Below are positions 1 to 9,257 of a stretch of 64,000 nt of DNA, one piece after another. Within the stretch, counting starts at the first letter, position 1. The number at the start of each line of letters is the position of its first letter. Source of the DNA: CAVTJL01 sp963752325 (GTDB lineage Bacteria > Pseudomonadota > Alphaproteobacteria > Geminicoccales > Geminicoccaceae); NCBI GenBank assembly GCA_963752325.1, contig CAVVXU010000004.1:1-64000 (forward strand), given 5' to 3'. A program made the translations under genes and the position numbers. The notes below the pieces were generated by a model that did not search any database, was not told the origin of the DNA, and saw only the letters and a list, made by a program, of their open reading frames with translations.

Positions 1-44
1 TACGGATCTGGGGGTTGGGAGTTCAAATCTCTCCGGGCGCGCCA
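1..44 (+). tRNA. tRNA-Arg (ACG), 3' part only
   Basis: This is the 3' half of a tRNA cut by the window edge. The T arm is a 5-bp stem (17-21 with 29-33) around the loop TTCAAAT. It is followed by the acceptor strand CGGGCGC, discriminator G and encoded CCA at 42-44. The T at position 1 fits U33, which places anticodon ACG at 2-4, so tRNA-Arg is the reading. The 5' acceptor strand should be GCGCCCG, the form I recall for alphaproteobacterial tRNA-Arg(ACG). The 5' half is outside the window and the fold cannot be fully checked. Confidence 0.75.
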
Positions 45-296
45 CACTTCCGAGCACATCGTCAAAAGGCTGGCGGCGCCGCGGCGCTTGAAAGCGCGTG
101 ATGGCGATCGGCCAGCGCCTTCAGCCCGTTTTCCGGCGGCTGAGGCGGGGCGCTCCCTCGCCTGACCTGCCGCCAAGCGGCGCGCGGGGGCCTTTGGGTC
201 ACGGCTGACGCCGATGGCCGGCGTCGGCAAGCTTGATCGTTGCGCCCGGCCGGGGTGGATGGAATGATCCATGTCCTGAGTGTACCGGGCCAAGAC

Positions 297-1718
297 ATGA
301 GACATCATGACATTGCCGGCGAGGGCTGGCATCCCATCCTTCCGGAGCGGCGGGGGATCAGCAAGCACAGGCTCCTGACCGACGCCATCGTCGCCGACAT
401 CGAGGCGGCGAGGCTGCCCACCGGCACCAGGATGCCCACGCATCGCGAGCTGGCCCGGCGGCTCGGCATCTCGGTCCAGACCGTCAGCCTCAGCTACAAG
501 GAGGCCGAGCGGCTGGGCTATCTCAGGGGCGAGGTGGGGCGGGGCACCTTCGTGCGCCGCCGCGTCACCGAGCGCGCCGGCAGGTTCATGCTCGACACGA
601 GGCCCGACGAGATCGCCGATCTCTCGATCGTGCGCGCCGCCTATACCGAGGCCCACGAGCAGGCCTCGCGCGAGGTCATGGCGACGCTGGCCGAGCGAGA
701 CAACAGCGCCTTCATGCGCCCCTGCCGGCCGGTGGCGGGTCTCGCAAGGCACCGCGAGGCCGCCCGCACGTGGCTGCATGGCCTGGGCGTCGAGGCCGAC
801 ACCGACCGCATCCTGGTGACCACCGGAGCGGCGCAGGCGATCTTCCTCGCCGTCGCGTCGGTGGTGCGGCCGGGCGATCTCGTGCTCACCGAGAGCCTCA
901 CCGACCACGGCATCATCGGGCTCGCCAACGTCCTGGGCTTCACGCTGCGCGGCCTGCCCACCGACGAGCAGGGGATTCTTGTCGATGCCTTCGCCGCGGC
1001 CTGTGCCGCCGGCGGGGTCACGGCGCTCGTGCTGGTCCCCTCGCTCGGCAACCCGACGAGCCATCTGGCCGGTGCGGAGCGGCGCCACGCCATCGCCGAG
1101 GTGGCGCGCCGCCACGGCGTCTTCGTGATCGAGGACGAGGTCTACAAGCCCCTCCTGGACGAGCAGCTGCCCGCCATGACGGCGCTGCTGCCGGAGCTGG
1201 GCTTCTTCGCGACCAGCCTCACCAAGTCGATCATGACGGGCCTGCGCGTCGGCTATCTCGTGGTGCCGCCCTCCTTCAGCATCAGGGCCGCCAGCATCCT
1301 CCGAGTCACGAGCTGGAGCGGGGTGAACCTGCCGGGCGAGATCGCGACGCTCTGGATCGAGGACGGCACCGCCGCGTCATTGCTGGCCGTACAGCGCCAG
1401 GAGGCCCGTGCCCGCCAGGCGATCGTCACCGAGGTCCTGGGACCCTGGGTGGCGGGCAGCCATCCCCTCTCGCTCTCGGCCTGGCTGCGCCTGCCGGAGC
1501 GCTGGACCGAGGAGGGGCTGGTCCGCGCTCTGGCCCTGCGCCGGGTGGCGGTCACACCCTCCGACCCGTTCGTCGTCGGCGACGGCCGGCCACGCGGCGG
1601 GCTGAGGATCTGCACCTCGGGCCGCCTGTCCCACGAGGGCCTGCGCGAGGCCCTGGTCACCATCCGGCGCACGTTGGAGCAGCACCCGCCGGTGCGCGAC
1701 GACGGCTTTTCCGACTAG
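297..1718 (+). CDS. enuR: MocR/GntR-type regulator with aminotransferase-like domain, probable EnuR
   Basis: This is a predicted transcription factor with a GntR winged helix (about residues 20-85, 'PTHRELARRLGISVQTVSLSYKEAE') joined to a fold-type I aminotransferase-like domain. The PLP-binding lysine is in 'TSLTKSIMTGLRVGY'. MocR proteins bind PLP and a small effector and usually control adjacent catabolic genes. It sits immediately upstream of, and in the same direction as, ectoine degradation genes, which is the known setting of EnuR, the sensor of ectoine-derived metabolites. I chose ATG 297 because the family normally starts shortly before the W-x-P motif. ATG 264 and TTG 240 are in frame upstream. 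The reading frame is intact, unlike the next five genes. Confidence 0.85.
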   Translation: MRHHDIAGEGWHPILPERRGISKHRLLTDAIVADIEAARLPTGTRMPTHRELARRLGISVQTVSLSYKEAERLGYLRGEVGRGTFVRRRVTERAGRFMLDTRPDEIADLSIVRAAYTEAHEQASREVMATLAERDNSAFMRPCRPVAGLARHREAARTWLHGLGVEADTDRILVTTGAAQAIFLAVASVVRPGDLVLTESLTDHGIIGLANVLGFTLRGLPTDEQGILVDAFAAACAAGGVTALVLVPSLGNPTSHLAGAERRHAIAEVARRHGVFVIEDEVYKPLLDEQLPAMTALLPELGFFATSLTKSIMTGLRVGYLVVPPSFSIRAASILRVTSWSGVNLPGEIATLWIEDGTAASLLAVQRQEARARQAIVTEVLGPWVAGSHPLSLSAWLRLPERWTEEGLVRALALRRVAVTPSDPFVVGDGRPRGGLRICTSGRLSHEGLREALVTIRRTLEQHPPVRDDGFSD

Positions 1719-1730
1719 CGACAGAGCAAT

Positions 1731-1746
1731 ATTGTATCATGACAAT
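1731..1746. promoter_or_regulatory. Inverted repeat upstream of eutB, candidate EnuR operator
   Basis: The half-sites ATTGT and ACAAT are separated by six bases in the 74-bp gap between the regulator and eutB. A TTGACA hexamer follows at 1754-1759 and could be a -35 element, but I see no convincing -10. Position and symmetry suggest an operator for the adjacent MocR-type regulator. No binding has been shown here. Confidence 0.4.
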
Positions 1747-1792
1747 AGAACGATTGACATGATGTAACTGGCGGTCTCACCGTGGCAATGCC

Positions 1793-2810
1793 ATGGTGAA
1801 GGATAAAGACACGCCTCGATCCCACCTCATCCACGGCATGGAGCTCCACCGGATCCGTGCCGCGCAGGAGCGCCTCGCCGGCCATGTGGCGAGGACGCCG
1901 CTGGTCCTGTCGCCGAGCCTCTCCGCCAAGTCCGGCGTTTCCGTCCATCTGAAGCTCGAGACGCGCCAGACGACCGGCAGCTTCAAGCTGCGCGGCGCCA
2001 CCAACGCGCTTTTGTCGCTCGACGAGGCGGCGCGCGGGCAGGGGCCTGGTCACGGCCTCCACCGGCAATCACGGCCGCGCCGTGGCGCACGCCGCCTCGG
2101 CCGCGGGGGTGCGGGCGGTGGTGTGCATGTCGGCTCTGGTGCCCGCGAACAAGGTCGAGGCGGTCCGCGCCGAGGGAGCGGAGATCCATATCGTCGGGCG
2201 CTCGCAGGACGACGCGCAGGTCGAGGTCGACCGCCTCGTCCGCGAGGAGGGGCTCGCGGAGATCCCGCCCTTCGACGCGCTGCCGGTGATCGCGGGGCAG
2301 GGCACCTTGGGCCTCGAGATCGTCGAGGACCTGACCGACGTCGAGCTCTTGCTCGTGCCGCTTTCGGGCGGCGGTCTCGCCGCGGGCGTGGCGCTGGCCG
2401 TCAAAGGGCTCCGTCCCGAAGCACGGGTCGTGGGCGTCTCGATGGCCCGCGGTGCCGCGATGCAGGCGAGCCTCGCCGCCGGGCATCCGGTGCCGGTCGA
2501 GGAGCTGGAGACCTTGGCGGATTCGCTGGGCGGCGGCATCGGCGAGGACAATCGCCACACCTTTCGTCTGTGCCGCGACCTTCTCGACGACGTTTTTCTC
2601 CTTTCGGAGGAGGAGATCGCGACCGGGATCCGCCATGCGTGGGAGGTCGAGGGCGAGAAGGTCGAGGGCGGGGGTGCGGTCGGCATCGCAGCGCTCCTCG
2701 CCGGCCGTGTCGCGGCTCGTGGCCCGATCGCCGTCGTCGTCTCGGGCGGCAACATCGACGCGGCGGCGCACCGCCGGATCGTCGAGGCACGGGAGGCCGT
2801 GCCGTGCTGA
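1793..2810 (+). CDS. eutB: Threonine dehydratase-like enzyme of hydroxyectoine utilisation (EutB), one frameshift
   Basis: This is a PLP-dependent fold-type II lyase of the threonine/serine dehydratase family. 'TTGSFKLRGA' holds the PLP lysine, 'STGNHGRAVA' is the phosphate-binding loop and 'PLSGGGLAAG' is the glycine-rich loop. The length of about 339 residues fits EutB, which is implicated in hydroxyectoine-specific breakdown. The frame changes at the GGGG run 2041-2044, where removing one G restores the family alignment, so an extra base is likely a sequence error. The start is uncertain: ATG 1793 is used and ATG 1838 is also plausible. Its stop overlaps the eutC start, which indicates translational coupling. 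Confidence 0.82.
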
Positions 2811-3816
2811 TCCTCACCGAGGCCGACCTCCGCCGCATCGTTCCGCTCGATGCCGACGCCGTCGCCTGCGTCGAGGAGGCCTTCGCGGCATTGGCGACCC
2901 GAGCCGGTCTCGATGCCGCCGATCCTGCGCCTCGACATCCCCGAGCATCGGGGCGAGGTGGACGTGAAGACCGCCTATGTGCCGGGCCTGGACGGCTTCG
3001 CGATAAAAATCAGCCCTGGCTTCTTCGACAATCCGAAGCTGGGCCTGCCGAGCCTCAACGGGCTCATGGTTCTTTTCAGTGCCAGGACCGGCCTCGTCGA
3101 GGCGCTTCTGCTCGACAATGGCTACCTCACGGACGTGCGGACCGCCGCCGCCGGTGCCGTGGCTGCGAAGCACCTGGCACGGCCGGAGGCGGCCGTGGCA
3201 ACCGTGCTGGGTGCTGGCGTCGCAGGCGCGGCTGCAGCTGAAAGCGCTGACGCTGGTGCGGCCGATCACGCAGGCGCGCATCTGGGCGCGCGACGCCGGC
3301 AAGGCGAGGGAGGCGGCTGCTGCCGCTCGAGCCGGGACCTTGGGATCGCCGTCAGCGGCAGAGCCAGACCCGAGCCGCCGCCTGCGCCGGTGCGGACATC
3401 ATCGTCACCTGCACGCCGGCGACCGAGCCGATCCTGCGGGCGGCCTGGCTCGAGCCCGGCCAGCACGTCACCGCGATGGGCTCCGATGCCGAGCACAAGA
3501 ACGAGGTCGAGCCCGCGGCCATCGCGCGGGTGTCCTACGTCGCCGACCGCCTCTCGCAGACCCGCCGCCTGGGCGAGCTGCATCACGCCATCGAGGCAGG
3601 GCTCGTCGCGAGCGACAAGGCGTTTCCCGAGCTGGGCCAGGTCATCGCGGGGCAGGCGCCGGGGCGAACCTCGCCCGCGGCCATCACGCTCTGCGGACCT
3701 CACCGGCACGGGCGTGCAGGACACCGCCATCGCCACGCTGGCCCACCGGCGCGCCGTCGCTGCCGGGGCGGGCCGGCAATTCGAGACACGCAGACAGAAC
3801 GGGAGCCGCCGGGTGA
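2804..3816 (+). CDS. eutC: Ornithine cyclodeaminase-family protein EutC, heavily frameshifted
   Basis: This protein belongs to the ornithine cyclodeaminase/mu-crystallin family, Rossmann-type NAD enzymes found in hydroxyectoine catabolic operons. Recognisable pieces in order are 'ILTEADLRRIVPLD', 'VDVKTAYVPGLDGFAIKISPG', 'DNGYLTDVRTAAAGAVAAKHL', the nucleotide loop 'VLGAG', 'GADIIVTCTPATEPIL', 'HVTAMGSDAEHKNEV' and 'DLTGTGVQDTAIATLA'. They lie in all three frames, with breaks near 2899, 3221, 3300-3345, 3355 and 3694, and probably another before the stop at 3814-3816. The reconstructed length of about 337 residues is normal. No segment is missing, so error rather than decay is the simplest reading, although five or more breaks in one gene is extreme. 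The stop overlaps the next start. Confidence 0.75.
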
Positions 3817-4997
3817 GCCAGCCGGGCCTGCATTTCGAGCGTAGCGAGTATGCCGAGCGACTGAAAAAGACGCGCGCCGCCATGGAGCGGGCCGGGATCG
3901 AGCTGCTGCTCGTCACCGATCCCTCCAACATGCATTGGCTCACCGGCTATGACGGCTGGTCGTTCTACGTGCACCAGTGCGTGCTGGTGCCGGGCGAGGG
4001 CGAGCCGGTCTGGTACGGCCGCGGCCAGGACGGCATCGGCGCCCGCTGCACCACCTGGCTCGCCGAGGAGAATATCCGCTCGGCTATCCCGACCACTATG
4101 TGCAGTCCACCGAGCGCCACCCGATGGACCTTTTGTCAGACATCATCGCCGAGCGCGGCTGGGAGCGCCAGAGCATCGGCGTCGAGATGGACAATTACTA
4201 TTTCTCGGCGGCCGCTTTTTTGTCGCTTCAGCGCCATTTGCCGAACGCCCGCTTCAAGGACGCGACGGCGCTCGTCAACTGGCAGCGCGCCGTAAAGAGC
4301 CCGACCGAGCTCGACTACATGCGCAAGGCCGGCCGCATCGTCGCCGCCATGCACGAGCGCATCGTCGAGGTCGTGGAGCCGGGCTTGAGAAAAAACGAGC
4401 TGGTGGCGGAGATCCTGGCCGCCGGGACGCGCGGCGTCGAGGGCGCCGGCGGCGACTATGCGGCGATCGTGCCGCTGCTGCCCTCGGGCGCGGAGGCCTC
4501 GGCCCCGCATCTCACCTGGGACGACCGGCCGATGCGGTCCGGGCGAGGGCACCTTCTTCGAGATCGCCGGCTGCTACCGGCGCTACCACTGCCCGCTGTC
4601 GCGCACGGTCTTCCTGGGCAAGCCGCCGCAGGCCTTCCGCGATGCCGAGAAGGCGGTGCTCGAAGGCATGGAGGCCGGTCTCGAGAAGGCGCGGCCCGGC
4701 AACAGCTGCGCCGACATCGCCAATGCCTTCTTCGCCGTCCTCAAGCGGCACGACATCGTGAAGGACAACCGCACGGGCTACGCGGTCGGCCTCAGCTACC
4801 CGCCCGACTGGGGCGAGCGCACGATGAGTCTCCGGTCCAACGACCACACGGTGCTCGAGGCCGGCATGACCTTCCATTTCATGAGCGGGCTCTGGCTCGA
4901 GACGATGGGGCTCGAGATCACCGAGAGCATCGCCATCACCGAGACCGGCGTGGAGTGCCTCTCCTCCGTGCCGCGCCAGCTCTTCGTGAAGCCCTGA
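3813..4997 (+). CDS. doeA: Ectoine hydrolase DoeA/EutD (M24 peptidase family), two frameshifts
   Basis: This is a member of the creatinase/Xaa-Pro aminopeptidase (M24, 'pita-bread') fold. DoeA opens the ectoine ring to N-acetyl-diaminobutyrate. The N-terminal domain includes 'DPSNMHWLTGYDGWSFYVHQ' and the catalytic domain includes 'VKSPTELDYMRKAG', 'GEGTFFEIAGCYRRYHCPLSRT' and 'GYAVGLSYPPDWGE'. The length of about 394 residues agrees with DoeA. Frame breaks lie near 4080 (a G missing from a GGG) and near 4543 (one G too many), both in short homopolymers. The GTG start overlaps the eutC stop and the stop overlaps the doeB start, so the genes are tightly coupled. Confidence 0.83.
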
Positions 4998-6053
4998 TGG
5001 ACGCGATGAATGCCCTCCTGAGGCCGTCGCCGGTCACGCCCACGGTCGATTTCGAGGCCGACGGCGTGCAGCACGGCTTTTTGCGCCTGCCCTACAGCCG
5101 GGACGATTCGGCCTGGGGGTCGGTCATGATCCCCATCACCGTCATCAAGAGCGGCCACGGGCCCGACGGCGCTCCTGACCGGCGGCAATCACGGCGACGA
5201 GTATGAGGGGCCGATAGCGCTCCTCGAGCTCGCGCGCACGCTCAGGGCCGAGGAGGTCAGCGGCCGCGTCATCATCGTGCCCGCCATGAACCACCCGGCG
5301 CTCGTCGCCGGCACGCGCACCTCGCCCATCGACCGCGGCAACCTCAACCGCTGCTTTCCCGGCCGGCCGGACGGCATCGTGACCGAGAAGATCGCGGACT
5401 ACGTCACCCGCCATCTCCTGCCGCTCGCCCATCACGTGCTGGACTTCCACTCCGGCGGCCGGACGCTGGACTTCCTGCCCTACGCCGCCGCGCACGAGCT
5501 GCTCGACAAGGCGCAGGAGCAGGCCTGCTTCGAGGCGGTGGCGGCCTTCGGCGCGCCCTTCTCGATGCGCATGCGCGAGATCGACCCGGCGGGCATGTTC
5601 GACACCACGGCCGAGGCGCTGGGCAAGGTCTTCATCACCACCGAGCTCGGCGGCGGCGGCACCTCGACCGCGCGCAGCATCGGCATCGCGAGGCGCGGCC
5701 TCATGAACCTGCTGCGCCATGTGGGCATCCTCGAGGGCGAGGTGCAGCCCAGCGCCACGCGCTGGCTCGACATGCCCTCGGACGACTGCTTCGGCTTTGC
5801 CGAGGACGAGGGCCTGGTCGAGCCTTGTGTCGATCTCGGCGACCCGGTGCGCAGCGGCGATCTGCTCGTGCGCATCCACCGCATCGGCCGCACCGGCGTG
5901 GCACCCGCCGAGCACCGTGCCGGCCTCGACGGCATCCTGGCGGCGCGCCACTTCCCCGGCCTCGCCAAGCCCGGCGATTGCCTCACGGTCATAGCCACCG
6001 TCGAGGACAGCGCCGCACCTCCACCCCACAGCGACACGAGAGGAGTACCGTGA
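4997..6053 (+). CDS. doeB: N-acetyl-diaminobutyrate deacetylase DoeB/EutE, one frameshift
   Basis: This is a zinc-dependent deacylase of the succinylglutamate desuccinylase/aspartoacylase family. DoeB removes the acetyl group from the product of DoeA. The zinc-binding signatures are 'TGGNHGDEYEG' (His and Glu) and 'HHVLDFHSGG' (His), with substrate-loop residues in 'RGNLNRCFPG'. The C-terminal part carries the barrel-sandwich domain typical of the family, including 'GDPVRSGDLLVRIH'. The frame breaks near 5167, and removing one G restores the consensus GPTALLTGG. The start ATG shares one base with the doeA stop. The reconstructed length is about 351 residues. Confidence 0.83.
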
Positions 6054-6055
6054 CG

Positions 6056-6917
6056 ATGACCAGCCTCGGCAAATGCGGCATCGCGGCCTTCGCGATCACG
6101 ATAGGACTGGGCGCCGCCGCCCACGCCACGACGCTCGACCAGGCGAAGAAGGCCGGCTACATCCGCGCCGCCAACGCCAACGAGGTGCCCTACGGCTTCA
6201 TGAACGCGGACGGCAAGGCCAAGGGCATCGGCCCCGACGTCGCTACCGCGGTGCTGAAGGAGATCGGCATTCCCGAGATCGAGTGGACGGTGACGCCGTT
6301 CGGCTCGCTGATCCCGGGCCTCAAGGCCAAGCGCTTCGACATGGTGGCGGCCGAGCAGAACATCCTGCCCGACCGCTGCAAGCAGGTCGAGTTCACCACG
6401 CCCAACTCGAGCTACGGCGAGGGCCTGCTGGTCAAGGCCGGCAACCCGAAGAACCTGCACAGCTACGAGGACTTCAAGAAGAACCCGCGATCTCAAGGTG
6501 GCGATCGTCTCGGGCGCCGACCAGATCGACTTCCTGCACGGGCTGGGCATCCCCGACAGCCAGATCGTCATCATCCAGGCCAACGCCGATGCGCCCTCGA
6601 CCGTGCAGACCGGCCGCGCCGACGCCTACGCGGCGACCGAGCTCACCGTCGCCAACCTCGTCCATGTGAACAGCGCCGGCGTCGAGCAGGCCAAGCCCTT
6701 CACCGACCCGGTGATCGACGGCAAGCCGGTGCGCAGCTACGGCGGCTTCTCCTTCCGCAAGGACGACAAGAAGCTCTACGAGGCCTTCAACAAGGCGCTG
6801 ATCGCCTTCAAGAAGACCGACGCGTACGCGAAGATCCTGACCGGCTACGGCCTCAGCGACGAGAGCGTCGAGGCGGCCCGCACAAAGAAGATGGCGGACC
6901 TTTGCGCCGGCAAGTAG
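6056..6917 (+). CDS. ehuB: Ectoine/hydroxyectoine ABC importer, binding protein EhuB, one frameshift
   Basis: This is a periplasmic solute-binding protein of the amino-acid type (SBP family 3). A signal peptide precedes a likely cleavage after 'GAAAHA'. The mature part has 'ANEVPYGFMNADGKAKGIGPDVA' and 'FDMVAAEQNILPDRCKQVEFT', characteristic of the EhuB branch. It delivers ectoines to the EhuCD permease. The frame breaks near 6489, where one extra C splits 'KKNP' from 'DLKVAIVSG'. ATG 6056 is preceded by AGGAG at 6041-6045. A GTG at 6050 overlaps the doeB stop and is the alternative start. The length is about 286 residues. Confidence 0.85.
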
Positions 6918-6997
6918 CCGGCGGCTGCGGTCGTCCAAGCGACGCGGGCGCTGCGCGCCCGCACCCGCCACCACACTTCAAGGCGAATGGCCCGGCG

Positions 6998-7663
6998 ATG
7001 ACCTGGACCCACTATCTTCCCGCCCTGCTGCGCGGTGCCGAGGTGACGGCGGTGCTCGCCATCGCCTCGATGCTGCTGGGTGCGGCGCTCTCCTTCGCCG
7101 CCGGCATCGCCCGCGTCGCCGGCGGCCCAATCCTCTCGGCGATAGCGCTCGTCTATATCGAGATCTTTCGCGGCACCTCGCTGCTGGTGCAGCTTTTCTG
7201 GCTTTACTATGCCTTGCCGCTCATCGGAATCTCCTTCGGCCCGGTCGAGACGGGGATCGCCGGGCTGTCGCTCAACATCGGGGCCTACGGGGCCGAGGTG
7301 GTGCGCGGCGCCCTGCGTTCGGTGCCCGAGGCGCAGCACGAGGCGGCGCGCGCCTTGAACTTCAGCCGCGGCTACACGCTCTGGCACATAGCCTTGCCGC
7401 AGGCGATCATCGAGATGATGCCGGCCTTCGGCAATCTCGCCGTGCAGAACCTCAAGGACACGGCGCTGGTCTCGCTGATCTCGATCGCCGAGCTCACCTA
7501 CGAGGCGCAGCAGCTGCGCAACATCACCCTCGACAGCGTGCGGATCTACTCCCTGGCGCTGCTCGGATACTTCCTCATGGCGCTCGTTCTCGCCGCCTTC
7601 ATGCGCTGGCTCGAGCGGGCGCTCAGGCGCGGTGCCGCCTTTCCGCGAGGTGCCCAGGCATGA
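6998..7663 (+). CDS. ehuC: Ectoine/hydroxyectoine ABC importer, permease EhuC
   Basis: This is a 221-residue inner-membrane permease of the polar amino-acid (HisMQ/GlnP) type with about five membrane segments. The EAA loop that contacts the ATPase is seen as 'EAARALNFSRGYTLWHIALPQA'. 'FRGTSLLVQLFWLYYALPL' is the conserved segment ahead of it. It pairs with EhuD to form the channel. The frame is intact. It starts 80 bp after ehuB and its stop overlaps the ehuD start (ATGA), so the two subunits are probably co-translated. The specificity is inferred from the flanking ectoine genes. Confidence 0.87.
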   Translation: MTWTHYLPALLRGAEVTAVLAIASMLLGAALSFAAGIARVAGGPILSAIALVYIEIFRGTSLLVQLFWLYYALPLIGISFGPVETGIAGLSLNIGAYGAEVVRGALRSVPEAQHEAARALNFSRGYTLWHIALPQAIIEMMPAFGNLAVQNLKDTALVSLISIAELTYEAQQLRNITLDSVRIYSLALLGYFLMALVLAAFMRWLERALRRGAAFPRGAQA

Positions 7664-8352
7664 TGTACGGCTACAGCTGGGACACCTCCACCCTCCTCAC
7701 CTATGCGATCTCGATCCTGCCGATCCTGGGCATCGGGCTCATCGTCACGCTGGAGGCGACGGCGCTCGGGTTCCTGATCGCGCTGGTCCTGGGCCTCGTC
7801 TGGGCCCTCCTTCGCCGCAGCCGCATCAAGGCCGTGGCCTGGGCGACGGCGGCCGTCGTCGAGTTCGTCCGCGACACGCCGCTCCTGATGCAGCTCTTTT
7901 TTCTTTATTACGTCCTGCCACAGTACGGCATCATCCTGCCCGCCTTCCTCACCGGCGCCATCGCCCTCGGCCTGCAATATTCGGCCTATACCTCGGAGGT
8001 CTATCGCGGCGGGCTCGACGCCGTGGCGCGCGGTCAGTGGGAGGCCGCGACCGCGCTCAACCTGACCCGCTGGCAGACCTACCGCGACATCGTCATCCCG
8101 CAGGCCATCCCGCGCATCCTGCCGGCGATGGGCAACTATCTGGTCTCGATGCTGAAGGACACGCCCGTCCTCTCGGTTGTCACCGTCGTCGAGATGCTGG
8201 GCGTCGCCAACATGATCGGCGACCGCACCTTCGAGTATCTCGTCCCGCTCTCGATGGTCGGCCTGATCTTCCTCATTCTCACACTCGTCTGCTCCGCCGG
8301 GCTGCACATGCTGGAGCGTGCGCTGCCCAAGCGGGGCATCGCCCTTCGCTGA
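7660..8352 (+). CDS. ehuD: Ectoine/hydroxyectoine ABC importer, permease EhuD
   Basis: This is the second HisMQ-type permease subunit, 230 residues. It has a membrane segment near residues 10-45, the conserved 'VEFVRDTPLLMQLFFLYYVLP' and an EAA loop 'EAATALNLTRWQTYRDIVIPQA'. It forms a heterodimer with EhuC in the inner membrane. Its start overlaps the ehuC stop and it lies 14 bp from ehuA. No frame problem is visible. Confidence 0.87.
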   Translation: MMYGYSWDTSTLLTYAISILPILGIGLIVTLEATALGFLIALVLGLVWALLRRSRIKAVAWATAAVVEFVRDTPLLMQLFFLYYVLPQYGIILPAFLTGAIALGLQYSAYTSEVYRGGLDAVARGQWEAATALNLTRWQTYRDIVIPQAIPRILPAMGNYLVSMLKDTPVLSVVTVVEMLGVANMIGDRTFEYLVPLSMVGLIFLILTLVCSAGLHMLERALPKRGIALR

Positions 8353-8366
8353 GCCCGGGAGAGCCC

Positions 8367-9131
8367 ATGACCGCGATGATCCAGTTCCAGGGCGTGAACA
8401 AGCGCTTCGGCGAGCTGACCGTCCTCGACCAGTTCGATTTCGACGTGACCTCGGGCGAGAAGGTGAGCCTGATCGGCCCGTCCGGCTCCGGCAAGTCCAC
8501 CGTGCTGCGCATCCTCATGACCCTCGAGCCCTTCCAGGAAGGCTCGCTCACGCTGGACGGCACGGAATATCACGAGCCCGGCGGCAAGGGCTCGTTCCAG
8601 GCCAGCGAGCGGCACCTCAGGCAGCTCCGCGCCAAGGTAGGCATGGTCTTCCAGAGTTTTAATCTTTTCCCGCACATGACCGTGCTGAGGAACATCGTCG
8701 AAGCGCCGCGCGCTGTGCTGGGCATGCGCCGCGACGAGGCCGAGGCGCGGGCGACGGAGCTGCTTGGCCTCGTAGGCCTGACCGACAAGAAGGACCAGTT
8801 CCCGAGCCAGCTCTCGGGCGGCCAGCAGCAGCGCGTCGCGATCGCCCGGGCGCTCGCGATGCGCCCGCGCGTGCTGCTGTTCGACGAGCCAACCTCGGCC
8901 CTCGATCCGCAGCTCGTGGGCGAGGTGCAGGGCGTCATCCGCGACCTCGCGCACGAGCACGACCTCACCATGCTGCTCGTCACGCACGAGATGCGCTTCG
9001 CCCGCGAGGTCTCCGACCGCGTCTGCTTCTTCGACAAGGGCCGCATCGTCGAGCAGGGCGAGCCCGAGCGTATCTTCACAAACCCCAGCGAACCCCGCAC
9101 GCAGGAGTTCCTGAAGTCCGTGCTCTCTTAG
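8367..9131 (+). CDS. ehuA: Ectoine/hydroxyectoine ABC importer, ATPase EhuA
   Basis: This is a cytoplasmic ATPase of the polar amino-acid ABC class, 254 residues. The nucleotide-binding motifs are complete: Walker A 'GPSGSGKST', Q-loop 'VFQSFNLFPHMTVL', signature 'LSGGQQQRVAIARAL', Walker B 'VLLFDEPTSALDP' and switch histidine 'LLVTHEM'. It energises the EhuCD permease. It is the last gene of the ectoine operon in this order, whereas in the Sinorhizobium arrangement that I recall the ATPase gene comes first. The frame is intact. Confidence 0.9.
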   Translation: MTAMIQFQGVNKRFGELTVLDQFDFDVTSGEKVSLIGPSGSGKSTVLRILMTLEPFQEGSLTLDGTEYHEPGGKGSFQASERHLRQLRAKVGMVFQSFNLFPHMTVLRNIVEAPRAVLGMRRDEAEARATELLGLVGLTDKKDQFPSQLSGGQQQRVAIARALAMRPRVLLFDEPTSALDPQLVGEVQGVIRDLAHEHDLTMLLVTHEMRFAREVSDRVCFFDKGRIVEQGEPERIFTNPSEPRTQEFLKSVLS

Positions 9132-9257
9132 GCCCCCTCGTCGAGGCCGGTTGGTCCGTCGTGCGGGTCCCATGCGGTGGAGGCGGGTTGACGGCCTGAC
9201 CGATTGCCCCTCAATCACGCCGATGTCGATGGAGCAAGCAGGGAGAGGGGCCGGCCC

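Noticed and set aside
2850..4295. Apparent EutC-DoeA fusion protein
   Set aside because: The two are read in one frame only because of a frame change near the end of eutC. A proper stop (3814-3816) overlaps the GTG start of doeA, as elsewhere in this operon.
5825..7663. EhuB-EhuC fusion
   Set aside because: It arises from the one-base shift near 6489. EhuB has its own stop at 6917 and EhuC a normal start at 6998.
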